A stretch of DNA of 64,000 nucleotides, taken from assembly GCA_014607495.2 (NCBI GenBank), contig CP053148.1:10850001-10914000 (forward strand). The letters are read 5' to 3'. The notes beneath the pieces were generated by a model. It did no database searches, was not told the DNA's origin, and saw only the letters and a program-made list of their open reading frames with translations. The translations under genes were made by a program, and so were the position numbers. Within the stretch, counting starts at the first letter, position 1, and every line of letters starts with the position of its first letter. Shown one piece after another: positions 22,250 through 33,748 of the stretch. Source of the DNA: Carposina sasakii. Lineage: Eukaryota > Arthropoda > Insecta > Lepidoptera > Carposinidae.

Positions 22250-22699
22250 TTAAATAAGTTACAATTATATCAGTACAATGTGTTTTAATATAGTCAAAAA
22301 CCTTTTTCTTATAAATTTTGTCAATACATTAATTACGGCCAAAAATGTAAAATGAGGCTGTATACAACTCAGACCTTTGCTTTAAATATTTTGTTGTCTT
22401 GTCACTGTCAACTGTTGTTGAAAGAAATTCGTTATGTATGTTATCCATATCTTTGAAATCATGAATTCTAGGTAGGTAATACAAATCCAAACACTCGTAG
22501 GTATAGGTCTCAGATGAAGGTATAGGTACACGAAAATGTCACCTAAATTTAAGAGCCCAAAATTCGAGCTTGTAATCTTAGGAGATCTTTTAAGCTGTGA
22601 GGAAATCCTTAAACTTTGGTGAAATTGAATGTTGTCAAAACTGATACTTAAAATGCGTTAGAAAACTTCTAAATCTTAGGTTGGTGAAATCAGGCATAA

Positions 22700-24056
22700 G
22701 GGTCTCTTTTTCTACTTACCTATTACAGATAACTTGTATAACGGTTGCTTGTTGAAAAATAACCCATGACATATAATTTTCTCTGCGCTCTCTCCTTACC
22801 GTAGCAGACATTATATAACGTGTCATTCTGTAAACTTGCGGATTTAAATGGAACTAAATAAATTAATAGAAATAGTGTTCCCGTTACAAAGACACTAGCG
22901 CTTGGAAGGTCTTCATTATTGTAATGAAGATTATCTACGATGAGCCGTGTTTGTATGAATGACTCAGACGAGCGCGCCGGAAGTGTGTTCCGGACATATC
23001 GTGCCTCGGCGACACGAATGCATATCGTGCTGTTTTACAACACCACCCCAACAAACCTACTCAAATGTATTCCAAATGCGTCCATCCACAATCATAGAAA
23101 CTTCATTTTAGGGCACATCCAGAAATATAATAGTTTGCTGTAATTTTTTAACATAAGAATCGACTTTTCTCTTGTTAATACATGATTTGATATCTAGGTT
23201 TTAAATGAAATACCTCATCAAAGTTGTTGTTATAAATAACTTCTACTGAAATGTTTTTATTTAAATTTCTACCACAGTATGTCTCCCAAAAGCTACCCTT
23301 ATGGCGGCGGCAGCGTGCCGTTTTTGCATAATTTATGTCAATCTTATAACAGAAATAAATAGTGGTCCAATAAATAACCTGAAAGTCACAATTTTTTGTA
23401 TTATTTGTATTATGTAGTGTATTATACTCCTTGATCAAAGAACACAAATTGTATTATCATACCTATAAATTTAATAAAGTATACCTACCTACGCCACAAA
23501 GCCAAACTTGATAATCGTTATAAAAAAACTTCGAAGAAAATACTGCAGCAGTAAACTCGCTTGAAATTGCAACGAAAATTGAAGTAAGAAATAAAATTCC
23601 CGTACCTATTTCGTCGACCTCGAGCTTAACCCGGATGTCTTTGATATTGGAGATAGGAATTCTGCCCATCGGAGATTTAGATTTACTGTATTTGTATGAA
23701 AGTATTCACAGGCCAAAAAACTATGAAAAGCAATGCAATAAAAATAAAGTATAGGTACTTACTGATTCTGATTTCATTTTTGGTTTGGAAAATCGACTTA
23801 ATTCTCCTCCAACCTTTTATTATGTGGTTTACAACCACTTAGGTTAACTAACGTTGGTTTATTAGTAAACTATTGTTTACGACCATCAGGGAGACAATTC
23901 CTTGGAAAGTTTGGCGGTTGATGGATTGATGCACACTATACCTACTAAATAAATAAACCTAAATCTAAACCTACAAGTCAAAATACAAGTACTAAAATAA
24001 ACCTACAAGTCTATCGCTTGCGTTATTTTGTAGGTGATTTCTTAATCCTTTTTAAC
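22700..24056. other. Non-coding stretch
   Basis: A GC-richer patch at 22940-23040 (gacgagcgcgccggaagtgt) has a 67-codon open frame without motifs. The remainder is AT-rich and unrecognised. Confidence 0.35.
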
Positions 24057-24195
24057 TAAGGGCCGATTTATCCAATGGTTAGATAGCCTTATCTGAAGGT
24101 TTGATGCCATTATTATCTTTATCAAGTTTTAGAGAAAGACGGCATTAATTTTATCCTTTACATATCTATCTGAACTTGAAAAAAATCGGCCCTAA
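24057..24195. mobile_element. PIF/Harbinger-like MITE with TAA duplications
   Basis: The element 24060-24192 (133 bases) has perfect 10-base inverted ends GGGCCGATTT / AAATCGGCCC. TAA lies on both sides (24057-24059 and 24193-24195). A three-base TAA/TTA duplication and G-rich GGGCC ends are typical of PIF/Harbinger elements. There is no coding capacity. Confidence 0.8.
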
Positions 24196-24947
24196 CCTTA
24201 GATGAAAACAAAAAAGCGGAAGATAGGTGACTCGTCTCCAGCGCGTGGACCACTTAAATTAGGCCGACGACGCCTGATTTTACTCATTTGTAGTTGAGAG
24301 TAGCAATAGCGCGCTCGTGCGACGGAAAAAATCTTTTTTTTTATTTTAAGCGGGGTAAAAGTTATCAAAATGCCTTCATGTGCTTTTGTGCGTAGTACTA
24401 ATCACTCAAAAAAAAACAAATCACATGGAATCACTTTTCACACATAAGTACACGAAAACTTTAATTTCTTAGGTCAATAATTGTAAATTCACTTATTGCT
24501 TTGATCGCCATTTTGCAGAGCGAGATAAAAATATATGATACATCTATGTGCGACAAGTTAAACAAGCAAACGCGTGCCGTGCGTGTGCGAATGCGCCCGC
24601 TGTATTCCGTTTTTGCAGCAGCTTCTTACCCTTTGACTATCGATCTGTACTAGTAATACCTATACTCTTTCTACGTTCTTAACATAGTTATTGTCTGGGA
24701 CAAGAGCGGACACGACTCAACCCGAAATTATTCCGATGATGCTCTATTAATTGAAACGCGCTTGTCTCGCTCGCGCTATTATCGAAATAAATAGGTTTGT
24801 CTCTATCGCCCAGTAGTGTACAACGTTAAATACAATTACAGTTGTATGTGTGTTCGTGAGTATAGTTGTGTAGCATGCCTAATTTCTAGTTGACGATTTT
24901 AAAGACGTGCTATCTTCCGCTATTTTGTTTTCATCTAAGGCCCTAAC
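24189..24947 (+). mobile_element. P-element-like transposon derivative, nested in the Harbinger-like MITE end
   Basis: The element spans 24197-24939 (743 bases) with about 30-base inverted ends (CTTAGATGAAAACAAAA... at the left; one mismatch). An 8-base duplication GCCCTAAC lies at 24189-24196 and 24940-24947. The match can be extended to about 10 bases, so the exact boundary is ambiguous. An 8-base GC-rich duplication and a THAP-type start codon region (24370) fit the P superfamily. The duplicated target includes the last bases of the Harbinger-like MITE, which was therefore there first. A second acceptor-like ttttgcag is near 24520. Confidence 0.7.
24370..24447 (+). pseudogene. Truncated THAP-domain start (P-like transposase)
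   Basis: Twenty-five codons are readable: MPSCAFVRSTNHS, then KKNKSHGITFHT and a TAA. The layout M-P-x-C, a second Cys position four residues on, Asn, then G-I-x-F-H is that of THAP zinc fingers, which bind the ends of P elements. The second zinc-binding Cys reads Ser here, and the frame stops after His, before the usual HRFP and the rest of the C2CH finger. It is therefore a decayed or internally deleted remnant without a catalytic domain. Confidence 0.6.
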
Positions 24948-24949
24948 CT

Positions 24950-25197
24950 AGGTCTTCTTTAGCCTTTTGCAGTTCAGTCCTGGACGTAGGCCTCCCCCGA
25001 GGCACGCTACAAGGGGATTTTGCCCACAGTCACCACGCTGGGCAGGCGGGTTGGTGACCGCAGTGTGATTTTCGGACTATGTTGTCAGTACGGGAGGCGC
25101 TGCTGCCCACCTCCCGGAAAGCCTTAATCGCCTCGTACGATACCCACGGGTAGGCAGGGGTGGTACAAACTCTACTCTGCCGGCACTACGCGGCTAA
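24950..25197 (-). repeat. LINE-tail repeat family D, copy 1
   Basis: On the minus strand it ends in gggggaggcctacgtccagg, the nucleotide form of the LINE C-terminal 'GEAYVQ' tail. Upstream are gcccagcgtggtgactgtgg and ggaggtgggcagcagcgcct. It shares about 240 bases with 56054-56307. It abuts the P-like element. Confidence 0.7.
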
Positions 25198-25610
25198 CCT
25201 AGGTAAACATCGCTTCTAGATAGTCTCTACTATTACCTTCTGACCATTATCAGTTATAATAATGATATTATACAGTAGAAGTGTACTATTATTTGCAAAA
25301 GTAACGGAAATTAACCCGGTATTGGTATCATGGCTGGGTGATCAATCATCAGCTTGACGTAACTTCTTACTTTAATGGCCGCCGGAAGGAGCCGGCTATC
25401 TGCGCAGGCGCACCAGTCGCGATATAGGTTCAGGGCTGACCTTTCATTGTTGTAGATAACAGGGCCTAATGTCAGTCCATTTCTAATGGACGCAATGTAT
25501 TGCGTATTGATACCTATCATTAAGAGAAGTTTTATCTCAACTATGTTGGCATCTATAAATAATGAAAGTGGAAAGTTTTAAAATATTTTTATTTAAGGTT
25601 ATTTTATTAT
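25198..25610. other. Non-coding spacer
   Basis: No gene seen; a 69-codon minus-strand frame (25311-25520) has no motif. Confidence 0.35.
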
Positions 25611-26020
25611 TGTTGTTTGTTTGTTTAGTTTATCCCGAAGGAAAGGCAAGGGGAACTAAGCCCATACAGCAATTGTCTTTAGTAAATGATTTCTGAATTT
25701 ATGATGGATGATATTGATGACGATGAATGGAAACGTCGGGAAAATCCTCAGGAACAAGTGTAAAGTTAGTCAAAATGAAAAATAATTGCAGAAACAACTT
25801 ACATGGGCCCATGAAGAGATCGTATTCCGGCTAAAGTTTTACTCAGCTTACCTGCATATGAAACCATGCACACGCACTAGATTCACATCACAAGTAATCA
25901 AAATGTAACTTATCTACCAGAAAACATCACTTTACGGACACATGCAAGCCATTTACAAATAATTTTTGATTTTCACAAGAAAATTATACCTGCACCCTTC
26001 CAGCTTTTCCCGCCGAATCC
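25611..26020 (-). mobile_element. SINE-like retroposon family C, copy 2
   Basis: This is a full-length copy in minus orientation. The 5' end GGATTCGGCGGGAAAAGCTG is at 26020 and the tail appears as tgtttgtttgtttag at 25611-25630. Its tail is an (AAAC)n-type run rather than pure A. Target duplications are not clear in this copy. Confidence 0.8.
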
Positions 26021-26734
26021 ATGAATAATAAACGACGTTCAGTGTTGCCGCCGATACAAAAATAGTTCCCGTGGTGCAGATTTTATAGTATGTATGTGAA
26101 TTTGTTATTATTATCTAAGAGTAAAAGATAGGTGCGCATTAGAAATTCCAATGAAATAGAGATAAATTAGTGCCAAGGGATAATGGGCAAAAATGTATGA
26201 GTACCGATTAGTAACGATCAGACCTATATCGTTTGAAAACTCTTTTTGTAACTATCAATTGTTACTATAAAGGTGATGCTCAAAGCGTTGAAAAAAGTTA
26301 TATTTAAAAGAAATCTTAAAAAACTAGCATAAAAAAATATTTTCCTTTTTTACTTTAAAGGAAAGTTTTTGTGAATTCATAGTCACAAAAATCGCTATCC
26401 AACGATATACGTCTGGTCCTTATTGGTCGGTGGGGATATTTTGCCCATCCTCCTTTTATCTATTTAGTAAGTTTTTGCATAAATATAGGTAAATAACTGA
26501 GTAACAAACATACAAAATTTCTTTGCTTGGTGCAGATTTCCTGCTCATCCAGTTATTTCTGATCGTTGGACTGCTGTAGTAGGTACAAATTAGTTGAGAA
26601 GAAAGGTGGTGGAAATCAGAAAAACTAAGTTATGGGATCTAATCTCGACGAGGATGCATTCTTTAATAGTTAATGTTTATGATATAATTTAAAAAAGTAA
26701 TATTAATAATTGTTTTATTGTCAGTAAAGTAAGG
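26021..26734. other. Non-coding stretch
   Basis: Nothing recognised. Confidence 0.4.
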
Positions 26735-26860
26735 TTCTCTTTCGTTAATTGCCTTATATCCATCTTCTCCAAATGACCAAACCATCGAAGCGTACCTTTC
26801 TCTATTCTTGTCACTACGAGTACGTCTTCTTTCACACCGCCCAATTCTCTTAATATCATA
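26735..26860 (-). pseudogene. RTE-type LINE fragment, minus strand
   Basis: The minus strand reads GVKEDVLVVTRIEKGTLRWF followed by GHLEKMD. This is the typical region after the reverse transcriptase domain in RTE elements of Lepidoptera. Only about 40 codons survive. Confidence 0.7.
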
Positions 26861-27316
26861 ATCAATTTTAATTTATTGCAAAAATTTAGTTCTGCATTAG
26901 TTTTCCTTCATTCGGGTAACAGTTAAGCAGTTGGCAACATAATCATTCACGCATACTAGCATCCTTGCAAATTGTCATTGATGATTGTCATTTTAGTCAT
27001 GTCATCAATCATGATAAAATTGCCGCATTCACGGAGCTATTGTTTATTGATAGTACTCCATCTAGTCAGAGCGGAGCGAAGACCTATCATTAATCTAAGA
27101 TATTCTTATAAATTTTAGGTAAGTAATTAAATATTTTTATTTCTTAATTATTTTTAAGCTCTTGATTGATAATTATTATTTTGTTAAAAGTGGATGCTCC
27201 GCTTAGGTTAAAGTTTAGTTGGAAAATCTATATTAATTTTATTACACTTGTGTCTGATCTTAAGTTCCTTATATCGTTTGCTATAACCTGATTTTCTATA
27301 TACCTACATATATAAA

Positions 27317-27318
<2 letters not shown>
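26861..27318. other. Non-coding spacer
   Basis: Nothing recognised. Confidence 0.4.

Positions 27319-27352
<34 letters not shown>
27319..27352. repeat. (TA)17 microsatellite
   Basis: Uninterrupted TA dinucleotide run. Confidence 0.95.
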
Positions 27353-27356
<4 letters not shown>

Positions 27357-27953
27357 TCTACTATGGTATCATTATATCATAAATCAAATAGTAATTAGTG
27401 AATAGTCTTAATATAAGGAGCACTCCCTCTGACTGATTTTCATTCGTGAGGAGATGGGGAGACTCATAGGGGAGACCATGGGGGCACACCCTAAGGACCT
27501 GAGCTGGGGTGGCATCGTGACTCATCCGAATGTCAGTTTTAATAAATTTACATCTTGACAAATCACTCCTGCCTGCCCCACAACTTATCGAAATGAAAAT
27601 AGAAGTGCATTCAATCTACACCCCTGAAAAGTATTTCTATACTTACATTTTATGCATTCATCTTCAGATAAGACGTTAACCAGGCTTTACTTTCGAACTT
27701 ATTCTCTTACATTTTGTTCTAACATATTTTATTAAATTATTATTTTTTCCATTTAGTTTTTCTTTGGCTTGTTTCATTAATAGTTTTTAACATTTTCCTA
27801 ATTATTGGATGGGTTAAACCTTATCTATAATTACCATAAGACACCTCGTTAACTGTATGTTTAAAATAATATTATATTTAAGTAATAAATAGATAAAATA
27901 GTAAGTACCTATAAAATCTCGTTCCATTTTTATAAAAAATATATCTTTATATG
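27353..27953. other. Non-coding spacer
   Basis: A 66-codon minus frame (27361-27561) shows no motif; nothing else seen. Confidence 0.35.
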
Positions 27954-28331
27954 TACAGGATGATTATTGGTCGTCAACGTTCCCGAAAACTACGGAATCA
28001 TCATCACGATCATTTTTCTCCATGGAAGCATATCTGGGAAGTATATTCCAAAATATTAGGGTCCAAAGTTGAGTAAATAGACTGCGTTTTTCTGCATAAA
28101 TGCACATTGACGCGTGTAGCAAGATTTTTTCACGATAAATAATTAATATCTGTCTATGAAAAAACTAGCATAAACACTGGACACTATAAATTTCGTCCGA
28201 TCAAATAATTAAAAATAAATTTTCAAAAAAAATTATATCGTTTCCCAGCATTTTTTTGACATAAACTTACTTTATTTGATGTATATATTAGGTACTCTTC
28301 GTTAAGGGTGGCAACGAAAAATCATTCTGTA
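27954..28331 (+). mobile_element. MITE family A, copy 2
   Basis: It starts TA-CAGGATGATTATTGGTC and ends near cattctgta. It shares the gttcccgaaaactacggaat, agactgcgtttttctgcata and actttatttgatgtata landmarks with the other three copies. Confidence 0.85.
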
Positions 28332-29589
28332 TAGACTGCTTATAGAGGTGGCTCTAAGATAAACGCCGGTCACACTTCCTAGGGGGTTAGCGCCAGTGAG
28401 CCGGACGATATGAATGATATTTAAAACGACCAGGGAAGTCATAAAGAGCAACCAATTGGCGGTAATTTGAACAGATCAAAATGCCGATTCGCAATCACAA
28501 TCCATCTTAATTAAGTCTGGTATCGGTCAAAGGAAGGCAGTGCCGGGCGTTCGTTCATTCAATCGGGCTAATAGGGCAGGCGCCGCAAACCAGTTTAACT
28601 AACAGACCATTTAAAACATGATAGGGTTGTTAGATCACTGTTAGAACATTTTTAGGTGCGATATTCAGTAACTTTTGACTTATGTTCCTGTGTCCCCTAG
28701 ATGGGACAGATAGCCTTCATATATCTCCGATGAGATCCTTAATGAGATATATCAAAAGGTATACTATAGGAGTTTCTACGAAACTTGAAGAAATATATAG
28801 ATGTAAGTACTCGTAGAGTCAAATAAAATTATTAAATTATTAATTAGCAGTTCTTTAATAGGGTTTAATACACTTCTTGAAGACATTTTAGAGTTATACC
28901 ATAAAAATAATAAAGCATCTCAATAGATTCTGACAGATATGTAGGTACATATTTCGCACTTACGTACACCAACAAGCTGAAATACCAGATACCCTAGACT
29001 GGAAATTCTGTGATGAAAATTCTCTACCAAATACGTTGATTGTCGATATATACCTGAATAGAATAGCTGACACTTGCCTTGTCTGTCTTATATCTACCTA
29101 CCTATATGTATCCACTGAAATAGCTACAGATTCCTGTATTATTCAAATATTAGGTCATGTAACATGGTTGCTAGGCTAGACTTAGGTAAAGTTTAAATAT
29201 GATTGATATTAACTGTTATGTTATGTATGACTGTTATGTATGAGATACCTAATCAAAGGAATGTGGGAAAATAGATAAGAGGACCAGAAAACAGATATTG
29301 TACTAAATTAGGGCTTAATAATTATGTTTATGAGAGTTTATGTTTTTTATGACATTAGCTTTTTGTTCTGTTTGCGTGCACAAATACTTTCCTCTGGTGT
29401 TCATTCCTCTTTCCCGACTGCTTTGCGTAAGAAAACTCTTTTGAAAACAAGCACCCATTTGCACATGTTCTTTTTAATTATTTTTTTAAACATTTGTTGT
29501 ATGTATGTGTACGTACGTAACGTACAGCAAAGAATAAAGGGATGAGTGGGGTTAAGAATACAAAGTACTTATTACCTATGACCACAGAG
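28332..29589. other. Non-coding stretch with a GC-richer segment
   Basis: The part 28340-28610 is more GC-balanced than its surroundings (ggaaggcagtgccgggcgtt, ggcaggcgccgc) and is not a repeat found elsewhere in the window. It could be a regulatory or untranslated stretch, but nothing decides this. The rest is AT-rich. Confidence 0.3.
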
Positions 29590-29675
29590 AAAAAAAAAAG
29601 TGTGGATAGTTATAGAGAAAGAGGTAAATCTTAGAAGTATTAGATGAACTGCGCGAAAGAGGATAAATTTATGCA
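29590..29675 (+). pseudogene. Small RTE-type LINE fragment
   Basis: It reads VDSYRERGKS, stop, KY, stop, MNCAKEDK. This aligns with the NVDGYKGRGRSKK..MDCVKDM stretch of the better preserved fragment at 59555-59985. Two stops and low length keep confidence moderate. Confidence 0.5.
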
Positions 29676-29724
29676 TATATGTACTGGGAGATAATAGGAA
29701 TAAATGAGGTAAAATATCTTAAGA

Positions 29725-29762
29725 TTTTTCTTCTGCCGTCATCATTGACGGCAGAAGAAAAA
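29725..29762. repeat. Perfect 17-bp hairpin with a 4-base loop
   Basis: The arms ttcttctgccgtca and tgacggcagaagaa, extended by T/A runs to 17 pairs, face each other across tcat. It is too short for a usual pre-microRNA. Confidence 0.9.
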
Positions 29763-30229
29763 GAAAACAAAAATGCAATACTCGTAAATATGCCTATTTA
29801 CGTTATATTATACATATAATAATAAAATTGTGTGTAATATTGAATACCTATTAGGTACCAGTAATGATTGCTTTTGTCCGTGAAAAGCCGCTGGGGTATG
29901 ATATGCGATATGCAAGACGATATCAGGCGGAGCGCGACCGCAAACGTGTAAAAATATACTCCTCCATAAAGCCATATTTACCCAGGGGCAGTCACTCTAT
30001 TCATGCGTGCGGTGCAGCTGAATTACACTGCATTTTTGCAATAAATGTTATTCTGTAGATAATTTTCATACACCAACAAATACGAACTCTTTCTTGCAGT
30101 TGCACCCGATTGTTAAATACTTATTTGTGTTACTTACCTAGGAATTATTATTATTATTTTTAGTGACAAGTAAGTAATCATAAAACTACGATAATGATTA
30201 GTATTATAAAAGTAATAATAAAAATACCA
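29763..30229. other. Non-coding spacer
   Basis: Nothing recognised. Confidence 0.4.
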
Positions 30230-30450
30230 ATTTATGTTGTAACTGCTATGAAAATAGCCCATTATAGAGAATCATCCATCTTCAAATCTATCTCTCTATA
30301 TTCCTATCTTCAAAATTTAAGACTAGAAATCGCAGTGTTTATTTTTCAGAATGAGAACTTTACATGTTTTTCATTCATAAGTTCCGATCAAATACCCCTT
30401 AGTAATTTAAAAAAGGTTCCATTATAGTCTATTATGGGTAATGTAACAAG
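30230..30450 (+). mobile_element. Decayed MITE family B copy
   Basis: The blocks aactgctatgaaaatagccc (followed by attatagagaa) and tctattatggg match the arms of family B. Ends and much of the centre are lost. Confidence 0.35.
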
Positions 30451-30529
30451 CAGACCAGATTGTTATTGAGATATTATATGTAGGTACTTAATTGCGAAGA
30501 TGAAAAATAAACAATTTGAAAAATCCAAA

Positions 30530-30900
30530 AACCCGACTGCGTAAATAAGAACCAAACTATGTAATAATAAAAAACTTGACACTTGAAAACAATTACTTAG
30601 ATGTCCGGTGGTCTAGAATTCTAAAATATTATTATGGAATGAATACTATTGAAGAAAATAAAATAAAATATTTTCTTATGATGTGACATAACAACTTGAT
30701 ATATGTAGTTTGTTGACTTTAATTTTTTTCATTTTCACAATATGGCGTCCAGTAGTCGCCATATTGAATTTTTACTAACGTCATGTTTTTAGTGACACTC
30801 GCCGGACTAAGAGGAATCGATTGACGTGTGAATAATAAAAATCGGCCTAGGCGTTTGGTCTATATAGTGCCTAAAAGGAACATACATACATACATAGGCT
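30530..30900. repeat. Probable dispersed repeat with ATGGCG hairpin
   Basis: The phrases aaacccgactgcgtaaa and cgccggactaagaggaatcg are of a kind widespread in lepidopteran DNA. In between is a hairpin CAATATGGCG...CGCCATATTG (30740-30768). A single copy is seen here, so the call rests on recall. Confidence 0.35.
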
Positions 30901-32395
30901 GTTAAACACATTACCACTGCTTTGCATCGCTCAGTCGGGTAAAAATGTGTTAGCCTCAATTTGTTTGTGTTGAGATAATTTCTTGATATTGAATCCTGTA
31001 AAAATATATCGAGTGCCTCTGTAGAGTATATGGCACATCTTGCTCTTTAAAGTCATAGGTAAATGCAAATCATTACAATTACATTTCTCACTTTTAAGAA
31101 CTAGAGGATCTTTAACGGCTACCAATATGTATTTGAGTAGGCATACCATCTCTACTCGACCGAAAGATTTTGTCAAAAATGGTAGAGCTATATTTAGTAT
31201 ATGAAGACATTAAAGAATATTATTTATCAATGATTTTCATAAATAAGAGAATATTAGATGTCGTCCAGCAGTGCATAATTGTCTCGCAGAGCGAAGTAGG
31301 AAGGTAGGTACACTTACCTTAGGCTGGTATTACGAGTGTTATGGGTTATGAGTTATGACACAGTTAAATCGCTGTCATGCTCATAACCCAGTGCATAATG
31401 TGAAATGTCTTATCTCAGGTGAAAAAAAGGATTGCGTCTTATTTTGTATTAAGATCGTGACCAAGCCATAGAATTTAGTTGTATAAGAGCTCTACATTTT
31501 CTTATAATGGTAACTAATATAAATTTACGTTACAGTTCACAATCCCGTTTCTTAACTGATATTGCATAAAAATAGCGACAAGTTAACTTGCCTATAAGTA
31601 AGTTTTACATAAATTACCTAATGCAAAATCTCGCTCGAGGACCAACTTGTTAGCTACAACAAGGAATTTCCAGACCGTAGTTTGTTTTTGCAGGTTGCTT
31701 TGTATGTGGTACAGTCGAGTATTTGAAGCTGGCTAGCGGAATACGCACTCAAATTATTATTAGGATCCTGCCTTGACATAATATCCAATGCATTATGTAT
31801 ATAAGAAAAAGGTTATAGAGAGCTGAATTTTATTGATTAGCTTATTACTTTACACTCAGCATCCTTTGACCACAGTATGAGATGCATAGTTGATCAATGC
31901 TGTTGTACAGAATCGGTTTTAATAACTAAAGCAGCTAGTAAGTACATAGTATACATAAAGGATATTTTCCACTTAGATACCTACAAGATAGTAGACCATA
32001 AACGTAGGTACGTCAATAAGTCGTAGTCTCGTAGTAGCTAAATAAAATGCAGTTTTTATAATAAATATGAAAAGCTCTGTCTTTGAAGTCGTGCACTTGC
32101 TTTAAAATGAAAATAAAATTCTAAATATAAGAACCTACTTATTTTGAATAAAGTTACGCATAGCAAATTATAAGTACATATAAAGATTTAGTTCAAAAAC
32201 TATCATAGTGCATAGCTACCAACCATAATATTGAACTCAAAACAATAAGACCACTCACCTGTTTATAGCCGGCTATTGCTCTCAGAAATTGTCGAACATT
32301 ATTTGTCCATTAAATACTTCGGTATTTAAATTTTGTTTAAACAAAAACTCTTACGATTACAACAGTGTCGAAACTGCTAGTATAATTGTTATTAA
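30901..32395. other. Non-coding stretch
   Basis: It holds a small hairpin at 31340-31390 (gggttatgagttatgacac against gctgtcatgctcataaccc). Otherwise nothing is recognised. Confidence 0.4.
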
Positions 32396-32548
32396 CGCGA
32401 GGCGCACATTCCGCCGATATTCATATCACACTGAAGTTGAATCGGAGTTACGGAGTGCGACCGTTTCTTCCGTACGTCCGTCGCGGCACCGAAGCCGGTC
32501 GGTATCCCGTGGCGTACGTCGGATACCTACTCAGAAACCTACAGTTGT
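32396..32548 (+). other. CpG-rich candidate 5' exon
   Basis: A sharp CpG-rich island (cgtacgtccgtcgcggcacc and neighbours) in AT-rich DNA ends at cctacagtt, followed by a GTAAGT donor at 32549. A TATAATT lies near 32380. It could be an untranslated first exon, but no initiator TCAGT and no partner exon were found. The overlapping open frame is arginine/serine-rich without a motif. Confidence 0.25.
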
Positions 32549-33416
32549 AAGTACGTATGTAGGCGGAAGCGTATGTAGGCAAAGCACTCAGAATAAATGA
32601 ACGTGATTGTTGCGCACTATAACGCTCTAGCGCCATCTATTCAAGCGTGGACGTGTTACTTGCGCGACTTGTGTTGAGTTCGTAAAAGCGTTTTTGCGTT
32701 TTTGCTACCTTTATAACTCTACCACGACCTTTTAGCAGTCCTATTCTTTATAAGGTTGCTTTATGAGTGGTAAACTGGTGTAAGTGGTGGGTGCGTTGAA
32801 ATAATTCTAATAGTTATGTCATTTAGTTGTACAAAGCTTTGATTGAATGAGGGTTAGTGTGGTTGATAAAGTAAAATGTATTTTTTTTATCCAGTTATCA
32901 ATATATGTAATATAAAAAATGTAGATAAAATATATATATCTTAAAACGTAAAATTATGGACATCCACAATAATGATGTACCTAAGCAGATAGATGTTCAA
33001 CTTTCAGCAATTATCCCTTTATGAGGCAATCTGCTATTTAGTTTATTAGTACATATTCGTTCATCATCTATCACCCTGCCATCTCTGTGCTGTCCGTGTT
33101 ACGATAAAATAGTTGGTAATCGGGCGGTGTTCTTAATTTACCGCTTGTGGTTTTACTGTTGCTGCTATAGAGAGGTAGAGCAGGTTTTATCAACCTTACC
33201 CCGCAGCCTCGTACGCCATTTTGTAAAGATACAAGTTAGTGTAATATTCCACTTATAGGTGGCGCTAAGAGTAAATATTCTGCTGCAGGTTCTATAGGCA
33301 TATATATTTTTAGTACCCTTTTAGTTAATGGTATGAGTATGACTGATGTAGTTTGACATGTCTACGGTCGCTTTTGGCTTCTGGTAGTATCGTGTTATTA
33401 TTACATATACCTATAT
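32549..33416. other. Non-coding spacer
   Basis: Two GGCGC words (agcgccatctatt near 32630, aggtggcgctaag near 33258) resemble CTCF cores but are too short to call. Confidence 0.3.
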
Positions 33417-33544
33417 ATGTCTGTAGGTACATTTATTATCCCCAGGGGCACCCTACCTTGGGTTCACATCAAATACCAAATAACACCTGATTCATGTCAC
33501 GGATTACCTACTCTCATGTACATTTTTTCATATTACCTTTTTGT

Positions 33545-33748
33545 GGAAACCAGCGACCCAGTCCGCGTGGACTGCAGAAAGAAGAAAATGTCGAAATTAT
33601 CCGGGTTAAAAATATTTTTTCCCGGGATAAAGAGTAGCCTATGTCCTTTCTCAGGCTCTAGACTACCCGTAGTGTTTCAAATTTCATTTAAATCATTTTA
33701 GTAGTAGACAGAGTTACTTTCGCATTTATAATATTAGTAAGGATGAGA
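33545..33748 (+). repeat. Dispersed repeat family F, copy
   Basis: It begins cagcgacccagtccgcgtgg, continues atccgggttaaaaatattttttcccgggataaa.agtagcctat-type text, and ends tataatattagtaaggatg. It matches 58938-59268 in its first half and is typical of a very abundant lepidopteran short repeat of unsettled class. Confidence 0.7.

Larger units (their letters stand above)
19501..22699. mobile_element. Long-inverted-repeat composite element
   Basis: The left arm (about 19501-20160) and right arm (about 22245-22699) are inverted copies. Shared blocks include tgcctgatttcacc at the outer ends, tcctcacagct, acactcgtaggtatagg, caacaacagttga and ttgtatacagcctcatttt. The left arm has a roughly 130-base insertion (19862-19993) and extra CCTAA repeats. 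The centre holds a dead LINE (20310-21895) and two tRNA-derived SINE heads (21895-22249). The arms look like a foldback or long-inverted-end DNA element whose interior later collected retroelements; no transposase was found. Confidence 0.7.

Noticed and set aside
22940..23143. 67-codon frame in a GC-richer patch
   Set aside because: No motif, and the second half is AT-rich low-information sequence.
32625..33270. CTCF-like sites (agcgccatcta, aggtggcgcta)
   Set aside because: Core matches of about 9-10 bases are too short to support a claim without conservation or binding data.
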